Counted from the stretch's first letter, positions 15,872 through 25,235 are shown. The stretch: 64,000 nt of DNA from Bacteroidales bacterium (GCA_015060325.1 SUYQ01000002.1:99660-163659), one strand, 5' to 3'. Numbers and translations: made by a program. Notes: generated from the letters alone by a model not told the origin.

Positions 15872-18625
15872 CTATCTTTTTAATTGTATGTTTATTTCTT
15901 GAACTGCTGATTTATACTGTCCGTCCCCATCCGCTTCCACGCATATGGTTATGCCTGTCCACAGACGTTTCGGGTCTTTGCCGAAATAGTCGGGATCATA
16001 GCGGAAGGTGTATTCTCCTGTCTGGATTGCAGGGCCGGAAATGAGGACCACACGAGGGCGGACGGACGCATGGGCGTCACTGAGAGCGTTGCGTGTAGAA
16101 TCCACAAACACCGGCATCAGCGTAAACTCGTCACCCTCACATTCAGCATTGATCTTGATATGTTTGTCCGGATCATAGACGAGCATCTGTCCGTTCAGCT
16201 CGGCCGACACATACTGCATCTGCTTACCCTTATGCTCGGCATATCTTTCCTTTGTCATGCGGACCATTTCCTCGTCCTGATACCAGAACTGCTCGTGAGG
16301 GTCGGTGGTCTCCGTACCATCTTCGAACCAGCGGGAATATCTGCATCCGCCTTCCGGACGAGGGTCGGCCAGAGCCTTGGCGATGAACGCCGCCATATAC
16401 TCCTGAGTTTCCTCACACAGGTCGAAATGTCCCTTTCCGGCATCACACAGGAATGAAATCCTACTGTCGGGATACATCATCTGGAAGGCCAGTGCCGGCA
16501 GGAGGCGTGCATCCCACCATTCGTATTCGCCCATTATCATGAGTCCGGGTATCCTGTCGATATTTCTTGTCCTGCCCCACTCCACATTTGCACGGCCGTA
16601 GCCGCACAGGTTGGTGCGCGGAGCGTCGCCATGATATGAGATAATGCACAAGGTGCGGTCCGGATTCCATGCGGCGAAGTTCCAAGGGAATGTAGCCTGG
16701 GCTGAATGGCCGAATGGGATTACAGGCGCCGAGGCGATCTCCGGATGTTCCGTGCCATCGGCAAACCTCTGCATTATCATCTCGAATCTCTCCTGGCATC
16801 CCTCCGAGACATCCCAGTTCTGCGATCCGCGCTGGACGAAGGCCATGGCCACGCCAAGGCTGTCCATCTTCCTGCAGAAGAGGTCGCTGCGGAAAAGCAC
16901 CTCTTCAGTCATATTCTGGTGGCAGTAAAGCACAGCCTTCACCTCCTTATGACCACGAGGCAGGCGAATATATGCCCTCTCCCCCTCCTCTCCGAAGGAG
17001 AAGTCAAACTGGGCACGTCTCTTTTGAAGTTCTATGCGGTCACGAATATAATCTGTCAGCACACGTACAGAATCGGCATCTGCATGAAGCCTGTCAAAAC
17101 GAGTACCGAACGGCCCCATGGTCATCGGCCTGTCATCTTTGTCCTGATGGGCAACACAATGGAATACGAAGAAATTAATTCCAGCTTCACACAGCTTATC
17201 AACATCATCACGGAAACTTCCGAGGGTTGCAGGAATATCCGCATCCCCGGGATAAGCTGTAAAGGATTCGCATCCGATGACGGGTCTTGCTGCAGAATGA
17301 CCATATCTGCTCACAAAATAGGGACGTTCTATGGTTCCATAATGACATCGAGCCCAATACTCGCTCATCGGAAGATCAAAAGCATATCCGTACTCCTTAC
17401 GGTCAAAATCACCGTTTCCATAAGGTTCGCCGGCCAGTTGCAGACCATAAGGTTCAAGCATTTCCTTGAAAGGAAGAAGATATTCATTCATAAACATGAC
17501 TTCTTTCGTACGGGTCCTGCGTCCTATACCTCCAGATAGCCAATCTTTACCCTCACCCACAGTCAGATATTCCAGTCCAAGGGCCTCGGTCCAATCCTGT
17601 CCCCCTGCCTCCCAACTATCGATTAGGATGTGTGTCAATGTAGTTCCGCAATAGGGTCTCAGTTCGTCAAGTAAAGGCCTTAGAAAACGATCAAAGTGAG
17701 CCTCGATTCCAATACGTGATAGTTTATCGCATTCAAGACCGATACCCGATTCTGCAGCCGCAGTAACAGTCTGACCGTTAGTCGTATATCCTAAGCGACG
17801 ATAAGCTTTTCCTGAACCCGGTGCAGCAAGAATCTCTATTCTATCGAGATTTGTGCCCCTGTTTGCGGTAAGACGTATGTAGGCACACACTGTCTCCGGG
17901 AAGTTGAAATAGATAGGAATATCTCTAGCCTTCAATGCCGGGCCAGAAGCAACACCCAATGTGTCCCATAAAACACCATCCTTACTGGCCTCGACCAGAA
18001 GTTTTGGTGCATAATCGCGAGGCCCGTCGTGAGGATCAAGCGGTTTTTCACGCTGTCCTCTCCAAAGATTGAAACCGACTACGGGCTTTTCTCCTTCAAG
18101 AACTACAACCAGAGACTCATCTTTCTCAATACGACAAGAAAGATTTTGCATCTCATCTGCAGAATCCACCTTGAATATCTTAAGATCCTTGTAGAATCCG
18201 TGTTTATGAACAGGTACTGGCGGAGTTTTCTTTGATGACACGCTCCATGTCAGTTGTTTCATGGATTCCTCAGGCCTTATCCATGGCCCTCCGGTAGCTG
18301 TGTAACCTGGAGAGTTATGCAGACCGAGAGTAACACCCAGACGTTCTGCCTCACGGCAGGCATGTTTGACTGCCTCAATCCATTCTGGGGAGTTGTAATC
18401 GACAGGACCTCTTTCGATTCCTGTACATACATCGAAAATAAATGCAAACTCAATACCGGCTTGCTTCATGTATTCCAGGTCCTTGGTGATTCCGTCCTTG
18501 GATATGTTTCCATTCATCCACATCCAATAACAGCCGGTCTGTGGATAATCAGACAACCTTTCCTGAGCATATGAGACAACCGAGCCGAACAACAGAACTA
18601 TTATATAAAACAATTTCTTCATCAC
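15872..18625 (-). CDS. GH106-like alpha-L-rhamnosidase domain fused to an alpha/beta-hydrolase
   Basis: A 917-residue secreted protein (signal peptide 1-20, YAQ end). Residues ~25-535 match the GH106 catalytic barrel: WMWMNGNISKDGITKDLEYM at the start, the acid motif DSWEAGGQDW (E339) and GCESFTA (E453); a beta insertion lies between ~130 and 275. The rest of a normal ~1100-residue GH106 is absent. Instead residues ~550-750 look like an alpha/beta-hydrolase with a candidate triad: S641 in GHSAQ, an acidic residue near 700-705 (GEYEWWD), H733 in KGHFD; then a C-terminal beta domain. Expected to remove rhamnose and an ester group (methyl or acetyl) from pectin-like oligosaccharides in the periplasm. 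Overlaps the GH28 stop by 4 bases (ATGA). Confidence 0.75.
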   Translation of the reverse strand: MMKKLFYIIVLLFGSVVSYAQERLSDYPQTGCYWMWMNGNISKDGITKDLEYMKQAGIEFAFIFDVCTGIERGPVDYNSPEWIEAVKHACREAERLGVTLGLHNSPGYTATGGPWIRPEESMKQLTWSVSSKKTPPVPVHKHGFYKDLKIFKVDSADEMQNLSCRIEKDESLVVVLEGEKPVVGFNLWRGQREKPLDPHDGPRDYAPKLLVEASKDGVLWDTLGVASGPALKARDIPIYFNFPETVCAYIRLTANRGTNLDRIEILAAPGSGKAYRRLGYTTNGQTVTAAAESGIGLECDKLSRIGIEAHFDRFLRPLLDELRPYCGTTLTHILIDSWEAGGQDWTEALGLEYLTVGEGKDWLSGGIGRRTRTKEVMFMNEYLLPFKEMLEPYGLQLAGEPYGNGDFDRKEYGYAFDLPMSEYWARCHYGTIERPYFVSRYGHSAARPVIGCESFTAYPGDADIPATLGSFRDDVDKLCEAGINFFVFHCVAHQDKDDRPMTMGPFGTRFDRLHADADSVRVLTDYIRDRIELQKRRAQFDFSFGEEGERAYIRLPRGHKEVKAVLYCHQNMTEEVLFRSDLFCRKMDSLGVAMAFVQRGSQNWDVSEGCQERFEMIMQRFADGTEHPEIASAPVIPFGHSAQATFPWNFAAWNPDRTLCIISYHGDAPRTNLCGYGRANVEWGRTRNIDRIPGLMIMGEYEWWDARLLPALAFQMMYPDSRISFLCDAGKGHFDLCEETQEYMAAFIAKALADPRPEGGCRYSRWFEDGTETTDPHEQFWYQDEEMVRMTKERYAEHKGKQMQYVSAELNGQMLVYDPDKHIKINAECEGDEFTLMPVFVDSTRNALSDAHASVRPRVVLISGPAIQTGEYTFRYDPDYFGKDPKRLWTGITICVEADGDGQYKSAVQEINIQLKR

Positions 18626-20076
18626 TTCACAAACTCAATGTTCTCGACATGCTCGCCGACAAGGAAACGGCACATATCGCCGGTCTTGTACCATGCAGGC
18701 TTGCCCGGCATGTCGTCGGAAATCACCTGACCATTTATGACGAGGTTCTCGAATCTGATATTTTTAACCTTACGGTCCTCGCTGTAGCCATATATTACAG
18801 ACATCTCCTCTCCGGAACCATTGTAAGAGACGTTCCTGAAAGTAATATCTTCGATGCCGCGACCAGGAGCAAGGCAGTATTTCTTGTTATAGAATATTCT
18901 GATGTTGACCAGCTGTCCCTGACGGAAATCCTCGATCCTGATATCTTCGAACAGGATATTGCGGATGAGATTTTCATCTCCGGCATTAATTGCCATACAA
19001 CCCTGATAATCTATCTGCTTTTCCTTATGGTCAAGAATGTCGATATTACGGTAAGTTACATTCTCGATGATGTCCGGATTCTTGACATTTCCGTGGATAC
19101 CGATCATTATCGGATGTGCCACATCCGCCCAAAGAACGCAGTTTTCCATAAGTATATTGCGAGCCGAGCCGACAAAGCCCTTCCTTGTAGCATATACGGT
19201 CATGCAGTCGTCCGAGTTGCGCGCAAAGCATCCGTCATAATGCACATTCGACGACGCAAACACATTGAGCCCGTCGCCCCATCCATATGAACTGATGACC
19301 TTTACATTTGTTATCTTGACCCCGTCAGAACCGCCCACAGGGCACTGTGTGGATATGATTCCGTCCACCTCGACATTCTTCGAGCGCTGGACATACACAC
19401 CCTCGCCCCTTCCCGACGGATGCACGATTCCTCGTCCATGGATCTTGACGTCAGAGGCATTCACCACATGGATCGTTCCACGTACGACAGCACCTCCGGC
19501 AATGTATACGGTCTGTCCCGAAACAGGGAAAAGAGTATCTATCTTATGAAGTCCCGGACCGAAATAGATGACATCCTTGCGCTTCCTGGCCAGCTGCTTC
19601 TCGTTCTTTATCCTGACACCGTCTATAGGGTTGTCTGTATCAAGAGCATTGGCGAAGAGATGGAGATTATGGAAAATGTCTCCGTTCACCTCGACAGAAA
19701 GGTTGCTCGGACGGTCAAGAGTGAATGTCAAAGTGCTGCCATCGACAACAGGCTCTATTCCATATGAAAGCGGGCGCACCCTTGCTGTCTCGATCGGACC
19801 ATTGTTGGAAGTCACGGAAACCTCCACCTGACCCTCAAAATCAAAATATCCGAGCGAAGCCTTCTCGACGCAATGCTTTGTGCCGCGCACCTCGTCAACC
19901 TTGACCATGTAGGTTGGAACATCCTGCCACTCCCCTTCAGGCACACGCACCTTGACGATGAAGTCATCCTTCATCTCCACTCCGTCCGGCGCAGGATATA
20001 CGGTCAATCTATTCTGAGCACCAGACGTAAGGCTGATACCACATGCAAGAATACATAAAACCAAAAATCTTTTCAT
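18622..20076 (-). CDS. GH28-like right-handed beta-helix glycosidase (polygalacturonase family)
   Basis: About 484 residues with a Sec signal peptide (MKRFLVLCILACGISLTSGAQ). N-terminal beta domain to ~150, then a right-handed beta-helix with repeated turns (VVNASDVKIHGRGIVHPSGR, KNVEVDGIIS, ITNVKVISSYGWGDGLNV). Active-site elements of GH28 are seen in order: GDGLN, NSDDC, then IGIHGN in place of GHG. The substitutions suggest a specificity other than plain homogalacturonan, for example rhamnogalacturonan or a substituted galacturonide. A start two codons upstream (20082) is possible. First gene of the GH28-GH106-araB unit, with its own promoter and a direct-repeat operator candidate. Confidence 0.8.
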   Translation of the reverse strand: MKRFLVLCILACGISLTSGAQNRLTVYPAPDGVEMKDDFIVKVRVPEGEWQDVPTYMVKVDEVRGTKHCVEKASLGYFDFEGQVEVSVTSNNGPIETARVRPLSYGIEPVVDGSTLTFTLDRPSNLSVEVNGDIFHNLHLFANALDTDNPIDGVRIKNEKQLARKRKDVIYFGPGLHKIDTLFPVSGQTVYIAGGAVVRGTIHVVNASDVKIHGRGIVHPSGRGEGVYVQRSKNVEVDGIISTQCPVGGSDGVKITNVKVISSYGWGDGLNVFASSNVHYDGCFARNSDDCMTVYATRKGFVGSARNILMENCVLWADVAHPIMIGIHGNVKNPDIIENVTYRNIDILDHKEKQIDYQGCMAINAGDENLIRNILFEDIRIEDFRQGQLVNIRIFYNKKYCLAPGRGIEDITFRNVSYNGSGEEMSVIYGYSEDRKVKNIRFENLVINGQVISDDMPGKPAWYKTGDMCRFLVGEHVENIEFVK

Positions 20077-20095
20077 ACACAACCATTATTTTCTG

Positions 20096-20103
20096 CAAAA
20101 ATA
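20096..20103 (-). promoter_or_regulatory. -7 box of the GH28-GH106-araB unit
   Basis: TATTTTTG on the minus strand (20103-20096) matches TAnnTTTG, about 20 bases before the GH28 start. No clear -33 box, as expected for an activator-dependent promoter. Confidence 0.55.
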
Positions 20104-20130
20104 GACTTTCTGCAATATCAGGTGACACGC

Positions 20131-20161
20131 ATTTGTAACCGTTGTCGGGGTGATTTGTAAC
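20131..20161. promoter_or_regulatory. Candidate operator: 22-bp-spaced direct repeat (GH28 unit)
   Basis: ATTTGTAAC occurs at 20131-20139 and 20153-20161, start to start exactly 22 bp. It lies 28 bp upstream of the -7 box. The same motif with the same spacing stands between the ECF sigma gene and the GH43 gene (50484-50515). Likely the binding site of the hybrid two-component regulator or another activator of this locus. Confidence 0.55.
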
Positions 20162-20166
20162 ATACT

Positions 20167-21480
20167 TTACATATCCTCGATTGACAATCCCTTCAATTCA
20201 AATTGGTATTGTTTGAAATCAGATTTGGGAAGAGCTTCGACTTTCGCTTCAAGTTCGCTCATGCTTATTTTCTTCGAATTACGTTTGATCTCTGCCGCCA
20301 CAGCCGTATGGTCAAACTCATTCAAGGCAATCATATCGATTTCATTCAGACCTTTGCGATCCCACCAGTTACCGACCTGAGTATATATGCCGGTTTCCAT
20401 TGTCTTTGCCTGAAAATACTGCTCCAAGGTCCTTCCGCTGAACTGCTCGTAATTCTTGCCGATATTCTGCCGGATCAGAGCAAACTGCTGGCGTTCTATC
20501 AGAGACTGGTAAGGACAAATGAACCTGAACCAGAAGCGAAGGAACTGATCCGAAATCTCATACGCCGTAATCTTACTGTTAGGCTTTGCCAAAATAGGTT
20601 TCATACGAGAAATCATATTATAGTTCTTCTCAAGATTCTGAAGATAGACACCCATATCCTTCTGCATCGCACCATCTATATCCCCTCGTCGGGTCATACC
20701 CTCCGCAATCATCTGAAGTATTGAGAAATAGGTGGTACCCTCATCGCTGAACTCCTGGTTTACAATATCTCTTCCCTCTGTAAGGAAATACGAGTCCTGA
20801 CGACATACATAGTTGAGCATCTTTTCCTTAGTATAACACTGAGCATCCATCAGGAGCTCTACATACTTTGCCACTCCTCCTGTAATCATATACAGGCACA
20901 AAAGGTCCTCATTGCTGTAGTTCGGGGAGTGATCTGCCATGATCTCCTTAAGAACAGCAATAGTAAACGGTCTCAGGGTAAACTTGGAAGTAGGCCTTCC
21001 ATACAGAGGTTCATTCTCATCCTCAAAAATCCTTTTCATCAGAGACTGAATGCTACCCGAGACAATCAGATTCAGCTTTGACTCTGTGTGATATCTGTCC
21101 CACAAATCCTGAATCTCACTGAAAATTGCCGGATTGATCTTATGCAATGTCTGGAACTCATCGAAAACCACAGTAAAATGGCGGTTCACAGATTCACGCA
21201 TAATTACCTCAAACAGGTCTCTGAAATGCGTAAGATTGCCATAAACATGTATTCCCAACTGATCCTCCAGACTCATCTGCAGCTTTCTGCACAATACAGC
21301 CTCATTATCCTTCGATATAAACAGGTAAGCATACTCACGTCCATCCATAGCATGCGTAATCAACGACGTTTTTCCCACACGTCTTCGTCCCATAAGAACC
21401 GTGAATACCGCACTCCTTTCAGCCTGTGCTTCATTCTCCTGAAGAATCTGCATCTCATTGACTCTGTCGTAGAACCTCAT
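20167..21480 (-). CDS. AAA ATPase of the archaeal-type/DUF234 family
   Basis: A 437-residue protein counted from the ATG at 21480 (MRFYDRVNEMQIL), the usual family start; the longer frame begins inside A/T repeats. Walker A GRRRVGKT (31-38), Walker B TVVFDEFQ (DE at 107-108), sensor-like IVSGSIQSLM. The C-terminal third carries a DUF234-type region with a PD-(D/E)XK-like pattern (NEIDMIALN .. AAEIKRN). Such genes are common in Bacteroidales, often as lone mobile or stress-linked genes, and have no known tie to glycan use. Here it interrupts the carbohydrate locus between GH88 and GH28, with a twin-hairpin element just upstream. Confidence 0.85.
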   Translation of the reverse strand: MRFYDRVNEMQILQENEAQAERSAVFTVLMGRRRVGKTSLITHAMDGREYAYLFISKDNEAVLCRKLQMSLEDQLGIHVYGNLTHFRDLFEVIMRESVNRHFTVVFDEFQTLHKINPAIFSEIQDLWDRYHTESKLNLIVSGSIQSLMKRIFEDENEPLYGRPTSKFTLRPFTIAVLKEIMADHSPNYSNEDLLCLYMITGGVAKYVELLMDAQCYTKEKMLNYVCRQDSYFLTEGRDIVNQEFSDEGTTYFSILQMIAEGMTRRGDIDGAMQKDMGVYLQNLEKNYNMISRMKPILAKPNSKITAYEISDQFLRFWFRFICPYQSLIERQQFALIRQNIGKNYEQFSGRTLEQYFQAKTMETGIYTQVGNWWDRKGLNEIDMIALNEFDHTAVAAEIKRNSKKISMSELEAKVEALPKSDFKQYQFELKGLSIEDM

Positions 21481-21572
21481 AATATAAATGACAATTAATA
21501 TAAATGACAATTAATATAACTATGCAATATTACAAAGATTTCTTATTTATTGCAAGTTTATTTAACGCAGGA

Positions 21573-21684
21573 CACCGCTTGTGCGACTTTTGAACGATTT
21601 CTGCACAAGCGGTGACCAAAATATGCATTTCTGATGCGAAAATCAATATCGCTTGGGCGGGTTTTAGCCGAAAGTCGCCCAAGC
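21573..21684. repeat. Twin-hairpin element, copy 3 (best preserved)
   Basis: Hairpin 1: CACCGCTTGTGC (21573-21584) with GCACAAGCGGTG (21603-21614), perfect 12 bp. Hairpin 2: GCTTGGGCG (21651-21659) with CGCCCAAGC (21676-21684), perfect 9 bp. The linker contains ATATGCATTTCTGATGC, close to the linkers of copies 1 and 2. Length 112 bp. It ends 6 bases from the GH88 stop and may also serve as its terminator. Confidence 0.75.
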
Positions 21685-21690
21685 TGTGTT

Positions 21691-22887
21691 TCATAGGTTC
21701 TTCAGACGAAGGAGGGCTTCGATGTAGTAGTAGTCGGCGTAGATGATCGAGTAGTCGATCTCGGAGCCGGCAGGGCGATGGCCTGTCGAGTGGAGGAGGA
21801 ACGACGGGTTGATGTCACCGGAACGATAATTCGAGTGGAGGGATTCAAGCATCGCCTTTGCATCGTCGAGATATTTCTGTCCCTTGTCGCCTTCGACATA
21901 TCCTGAAAGTTCGATCAAGGCAGAAGCCACGACTGCCGCTGCAGAAGCATCCTTCGAAGCATTCGGAATCATAGGATCGTTGAAGTCCCAGTAAGGCACC
22001 ATATCCTCAGGAAGGCCTTTGAGATAGACATCGGTCACCTTGCATGCAAAATCAAGATAGCGTGGGTCCTTGGTGAACCTGTAGCACATTGTATATCCGT
22101 AGATGGCCCACGATTGGCCACGGGCCCACATTGTATCGTCGGCATATCCCTGATGGGTGCATCCGCGCATGAACTCGCCAGTCTCCGCATCATATACAGC
22201 CACATGGTAGCAGCTGCCGTCCTCACGGAAATGATATTTCATGGTAGTGTCTGCATGGGCGATGGCAATGTCCCTCAGCTCTGGCCTTCCACCATTCTCA
22301 GCAGCCCAGAAAAGGGTCTCGAGGTTGATCATGTTGTCCATGATGGTGTTATGACCGCCGAATGTCGGAACCTCACGAGGCCATGAGAGCATAGTTCCCA
22401 CTGCAGGGTTGTACAGTTCGGAAAGACGCTCCGCTGTCGCTATGATGATATCCTTGTAGCGCTCGTCACCTGTGAGCCTGTATCCGTTTCCGTAGCTGCA
22501 GAACATGATGAAGCCAAGGTCATGGTCATATGCCGGCTGCTGGGAAAGGAACTCCAGCACCTCGGTATAACCTTTGGCAGCCTCAAGAATCGACTCGTCC
22601 TGAGAATATTCATAGGCATACCATAGGATTCCAGGCCAGAAACCCTCAGTCCACAGTTCCTTTGACACAGGACGCTGATGCCATACGGAATCCCCCGGGG
22701 CTATGTTGCGCGGAGACATCATGTAGTCATACGGCTGAAGCATTTCCAGAGACCGTTCTGTCTGGGAAATGCAATAATCCAGAGCTTCATCTGCGAAAGC
22801 AGCTGCAGGTTCAGATGTCTTTGGATAACATGCGGCTATTATCAGAGCGCATGGAAGACACATCAGGATAGTCTTGATTCGTATCAT
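21691..22887 (-). CDS. GH88 unsaturated uronyl hydrolase, lipoprotein
   Basis: A 398-residue (alpha/alpha)6-barrel enzyme with a lipoprotein signal (lipobox ..IIAAC, Cys20). Both catalytic aspartates of GH88 can be placed: D123 in DHDLGF and D184 in TIMDNMINLE. It hydrates the unsaturated uronic acid left at the non-reducing end by lyases, releasing 4-deoxy-5-keto-uronate (DKI) and the rest of the oligosaccharide. The lipid anchor puts this step outside the cytosol, which fits the exported KduI at 54615. The start overlaps the stop of the upstream lyase (TAATG). Substrates of the family include unsaturated glucuronyl and galacturonyl residues. Confidence 0.92.
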   Translation of the reverse strand: MIRIKTILMCLPCALIIAACYPKTSEPAAAFADEALDYCISQTERSLEMLQPYDYMMSPRNIAPGDSVWHQRPVSKELWTEGFWPGILWYAYEYSQDESILEAAKGYTEVLEFLSQQPAYDHDLGFIMFCSYGNGYRLTGDERYKDIIIATAERLSELYNPAVGTMLSWPREVPTFGGHNTIMDNMINLETLFWAAENGGRPELRDIAIAHADTTMKYHFREDGSCYHVAVYDAETGEFMRGCTHQGYADDTMWARGQSWAIYGYTMCYRFTKDPRYLDFACKVTDVYLKGLPEDMVPYWDFNDPMIPNASKDASAAAVVASALIELSGYVEGDKGQKYLDDAKAMLESLHSNYRSGDINPSFLLHSTGHRPAGSEIDYSIIYADYYYIEALLRLKNL

Positions 22888-25235
22888 TATTTCTTTTGCT
22901 TGATTATCTTTTTACCATTGATCTTGAGGTAGGTTCCGCGTGAGATGAACTTCCTGCCTTCAGACACAAAGCAGAGCCTTGCATCCGTCTCGATGCCGTC
23001 ATACGACATCTTCATATCCTTATCTGACGAGAAGATATAATTCACACTTCCGTCAGAGAGAGTGATCTTTATTCCCACATACCCTTCTCCGAAATACTCC
23101 ACTGAAGCCACAGACTTCACATCGCCCGTCGCATATGGCTGATAAACAGCCACAAACGGCCTGTCCCAAGCCTCTCCATACTGTCTTGCGACATATGTCT
23201 GGCATGGAGTATTCTTAATATCATACGGCATAGGAGTGCGTGTCAGAGCATCGATCATCGGCGAGTATGCCTGGAAGATACGTCTCTCCTCCTCGCCCTT
23301 CATCCACATCTTCATTCCCGCCTTGGTTCCGTCAGGACATGTCATCGTGAAGCATCCTTCCACATCATCTGCGCTCAGCGCAGCTCTCTTGTTCCATATG
23401 TATGAATATGCATACAGATGGGCTCCGGCAAACGCCAGTTCCTCGGTCGGTTCAAGGTCCATGTTAAGGGTGAAGTCCTGACCTATGTTGTGATAGAAAT
23501 AGTCATGGGTCTCGTCCTTTCCGTCCTGACGGCGCGAGCGGAAGATATCCACATAGTATCCGCATTCAGGGTCCTCTGTGACCATCAGCAGCTGCCGGAG
23601 CTGGTCAGACTGCGTCTCCGGCTCGAGGAAACTGAATTCTCCGAACATCAGCCCCTCCTCATAGTCCTTCTCTTCCGGCAGAGGATAACAGTCCACAAGC
23701 TTCATAGGATGATGCGACTCCATCACTGGGTATGAAGACACGCCGTCCACGCACACTGTGTTGTGCGCCGGGAACTGCGAATAGAATTCAAGGTAGTCGA
23801 AGGTCGTATATCCCGCTCCGCGGCCAAGGTCCGGAGCCTGGATGTAGCCCTTTCCGTAAAGCTCCATCGAGATGCCGTTGGCATGCATATGATTGCCCTC
23901 GGAACCGACCACGCTCATCAGAAGGCTGTTCTGCGGATCGTTGCCGCTTCTTGCCACGAACCAGCTTACATCTTCCGACCAGAATGTAGGAGTCTGATAT
24001 TCAGGATAATCCTCCGGTGAGATAGTCTCAAGGAACTTAAAGTCCGCCTTCAATGGACCGTAGTGGCCGTCGCCCCAGCAGACAGAGTGGCCGTTAGGCA
24101 TCACATACTGCGGCAGGGCCTTTGCGGCCTTCGCCAGGATCGGATAGGTCTCCACCAGGTTGATTCCTGTGGTCCTGTGAAGCATATGGGCGAACGAGTC
24201 GAACTCTCCAAGAACCATTGTAGAATAGCCAGGAGACTCTTTCCAGAGGCCTGTATGCTTGTCAAAGCCGTAGTCTATCATCTTGCCGATGGACCACTGT
24301 CTGATGCTGTCTTCGTTAAGGATATAGTTTATGTAGTAGTTTCTTCCCTTGCCGTCCGCATAGGCTTCATTGTCACCGAGAACAAGGGCTATGCGGAGGA
24401 TGAACTGAGCCTGGATGAGGTTCCAGTTGTTCTGTGGAACGCCTCCTGCTATGATCACATCCGCCCATTTGCGGAATGCGTCGTCGTAGATGCCCATCTT
24501 CTCCGGGCGTGCTCCGGCCAGGTAATCGTGCAGGTAATCATAGCACTCTGTCGCCGGCATCACGATGTTTTCGTGGATGACTTCAAAACTGGTGAGTCCC
24601 ACAAGGGTCTGCTGATGACCGTGATTCAGGTCAATCGGAACTTCACGATAATAAAGTCCGGTCATGTATGTGTCAAAGATGTCTGACGCGAACTTTGCAT
24701 ATTTTTCATCGCCTGTAAGCCACCATATGCGGGCCGCGTCACGGGCCAGCTCCATGATGGTGATGTTGGTTCCGCAGACCTGCGTTCCTGCTTCACGCGG
24801 ATCCACCCACTCCATCTCGCCTGTAGTCCTGTTGCGAAGCCACAGGCCAAGGGAGTCCTGATAAGGCTTGGTCTCTTCGAGAGAAGGCCTTGCATAGGCT
24901 GTCTGGCCGCCTCTGTTGGCAGGATAGCGGACTGTAGGCACAGGAGCGTATCCTTCCACATGGTCGAGAGTCTCGCCCTTGATGTATATCACTGATGCAT
25001 GACTCTTCCAATGCATCTGCAGACGGCTTACTATCCACTCCGGATCGTCCACATGCTGATTTACGTATCTGTCAACCTTGGCATGTGCCTTTGCGAGAGA
25101 TTTCTGCTCGGAAGCGGTCTCACGGTCGGTCATGCGAGGATATTCCGCCTGAAGAGCGGGTATCTGAAGGTCCTGGGCCTCTGCGGACATTCCGTAGAGG
25201 AGGGCCATGGCGAGTATGATGGGTTTTATTTTCAT
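22887..25235 (-). CDS. Heparinase II/III-type polysaccharide lyase
   Basis: A 782-residue secreted enzyme (signal peptide MKIKPIILAMALLYGMSAEAQ). The N-terminal ~400 residues are an all-helical toroid (TNITIMELARDAARIWWLTG, VPQNNWNLIQAQFILRIALV); from ~430 the heparinase II/III beta-domain follows, with SEGNHMHANGISMELYGKGY, DLGRGAGYTTF and FPAHNTVCVDG. N262-N263 in the NNWN motif and the HMHANG histidines are the likely active-site region. Lyases of this clan cleave uronic-acid polysaccharides (alginate, glucuronan, heparinoids); the specific PL family cannot be read by eye. The adjacent GH88 would process its unsaturated products. Confidence 0.8.
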   Translation of the reverse strand: MKIKPIILAMALLYGMSAEAQDLQIPALQAEYPRMTDRETASEQKSLAKAHAKVDRYVNQHVDDPEWIVSRLQMHWKSHASVIYIKGETLDHVEGYAPVPTVRYPANRGGQTAYARPSLEETKPYQDSLGLWLRNRTTGEMEWVDPREAGTQVCGTNITIMELARDAARIWWLTGDEKYAKFASDIFDTYMTGLYYREVPIDLNHGHQQTLVGLTSFEVIHENIVMPATECYDYLHDYLAGARPEKMGIYDDAFRKWADVIIAGGVPQNNWNLIQAQFILRIALVLGDNEAYADGKGRNYYINYILNEDSIRQWSIGKMIDYGFDKHTGLWKESPGYSTMVLGEFDSFAHMLHRTTGINLVETYPILAKAAKALPQYVMPNGHSVCWGDGHYGPLKADFKFLETISPEDYPEYQTPTFWSEDVSWFVARSGNDPQNSLLMSVVGSEGNHMHANGISMELYGKGYIQAPDLGRGAGYTTFDYLEFYSQFPAHNTVCVDGVSSYPVMESHHPMKLVDCYPLPEEKDYEEGLMFGEFSFLEPETQSDQLRQLLMVTEDPECGYYVDIFRSRRQDGKDETHDYFYHNIGQDFTLNMDLEPTEELAFAGAHLYAYSYIWNKRAALSADDVEGCFTMTCPDGTKAGMKMWMKGEEERRIFQAYSPMIDALTRTPMPYDIKNTPCQTYVARQYGEAWDRPFVAVYQPYATGDVKSVASVEYFGEGYVGIKITLSDGSVNYIFSSDKDMKMSYDGIETDARLCFVSEGRKFISRGTYLKINGKKIIKQKK

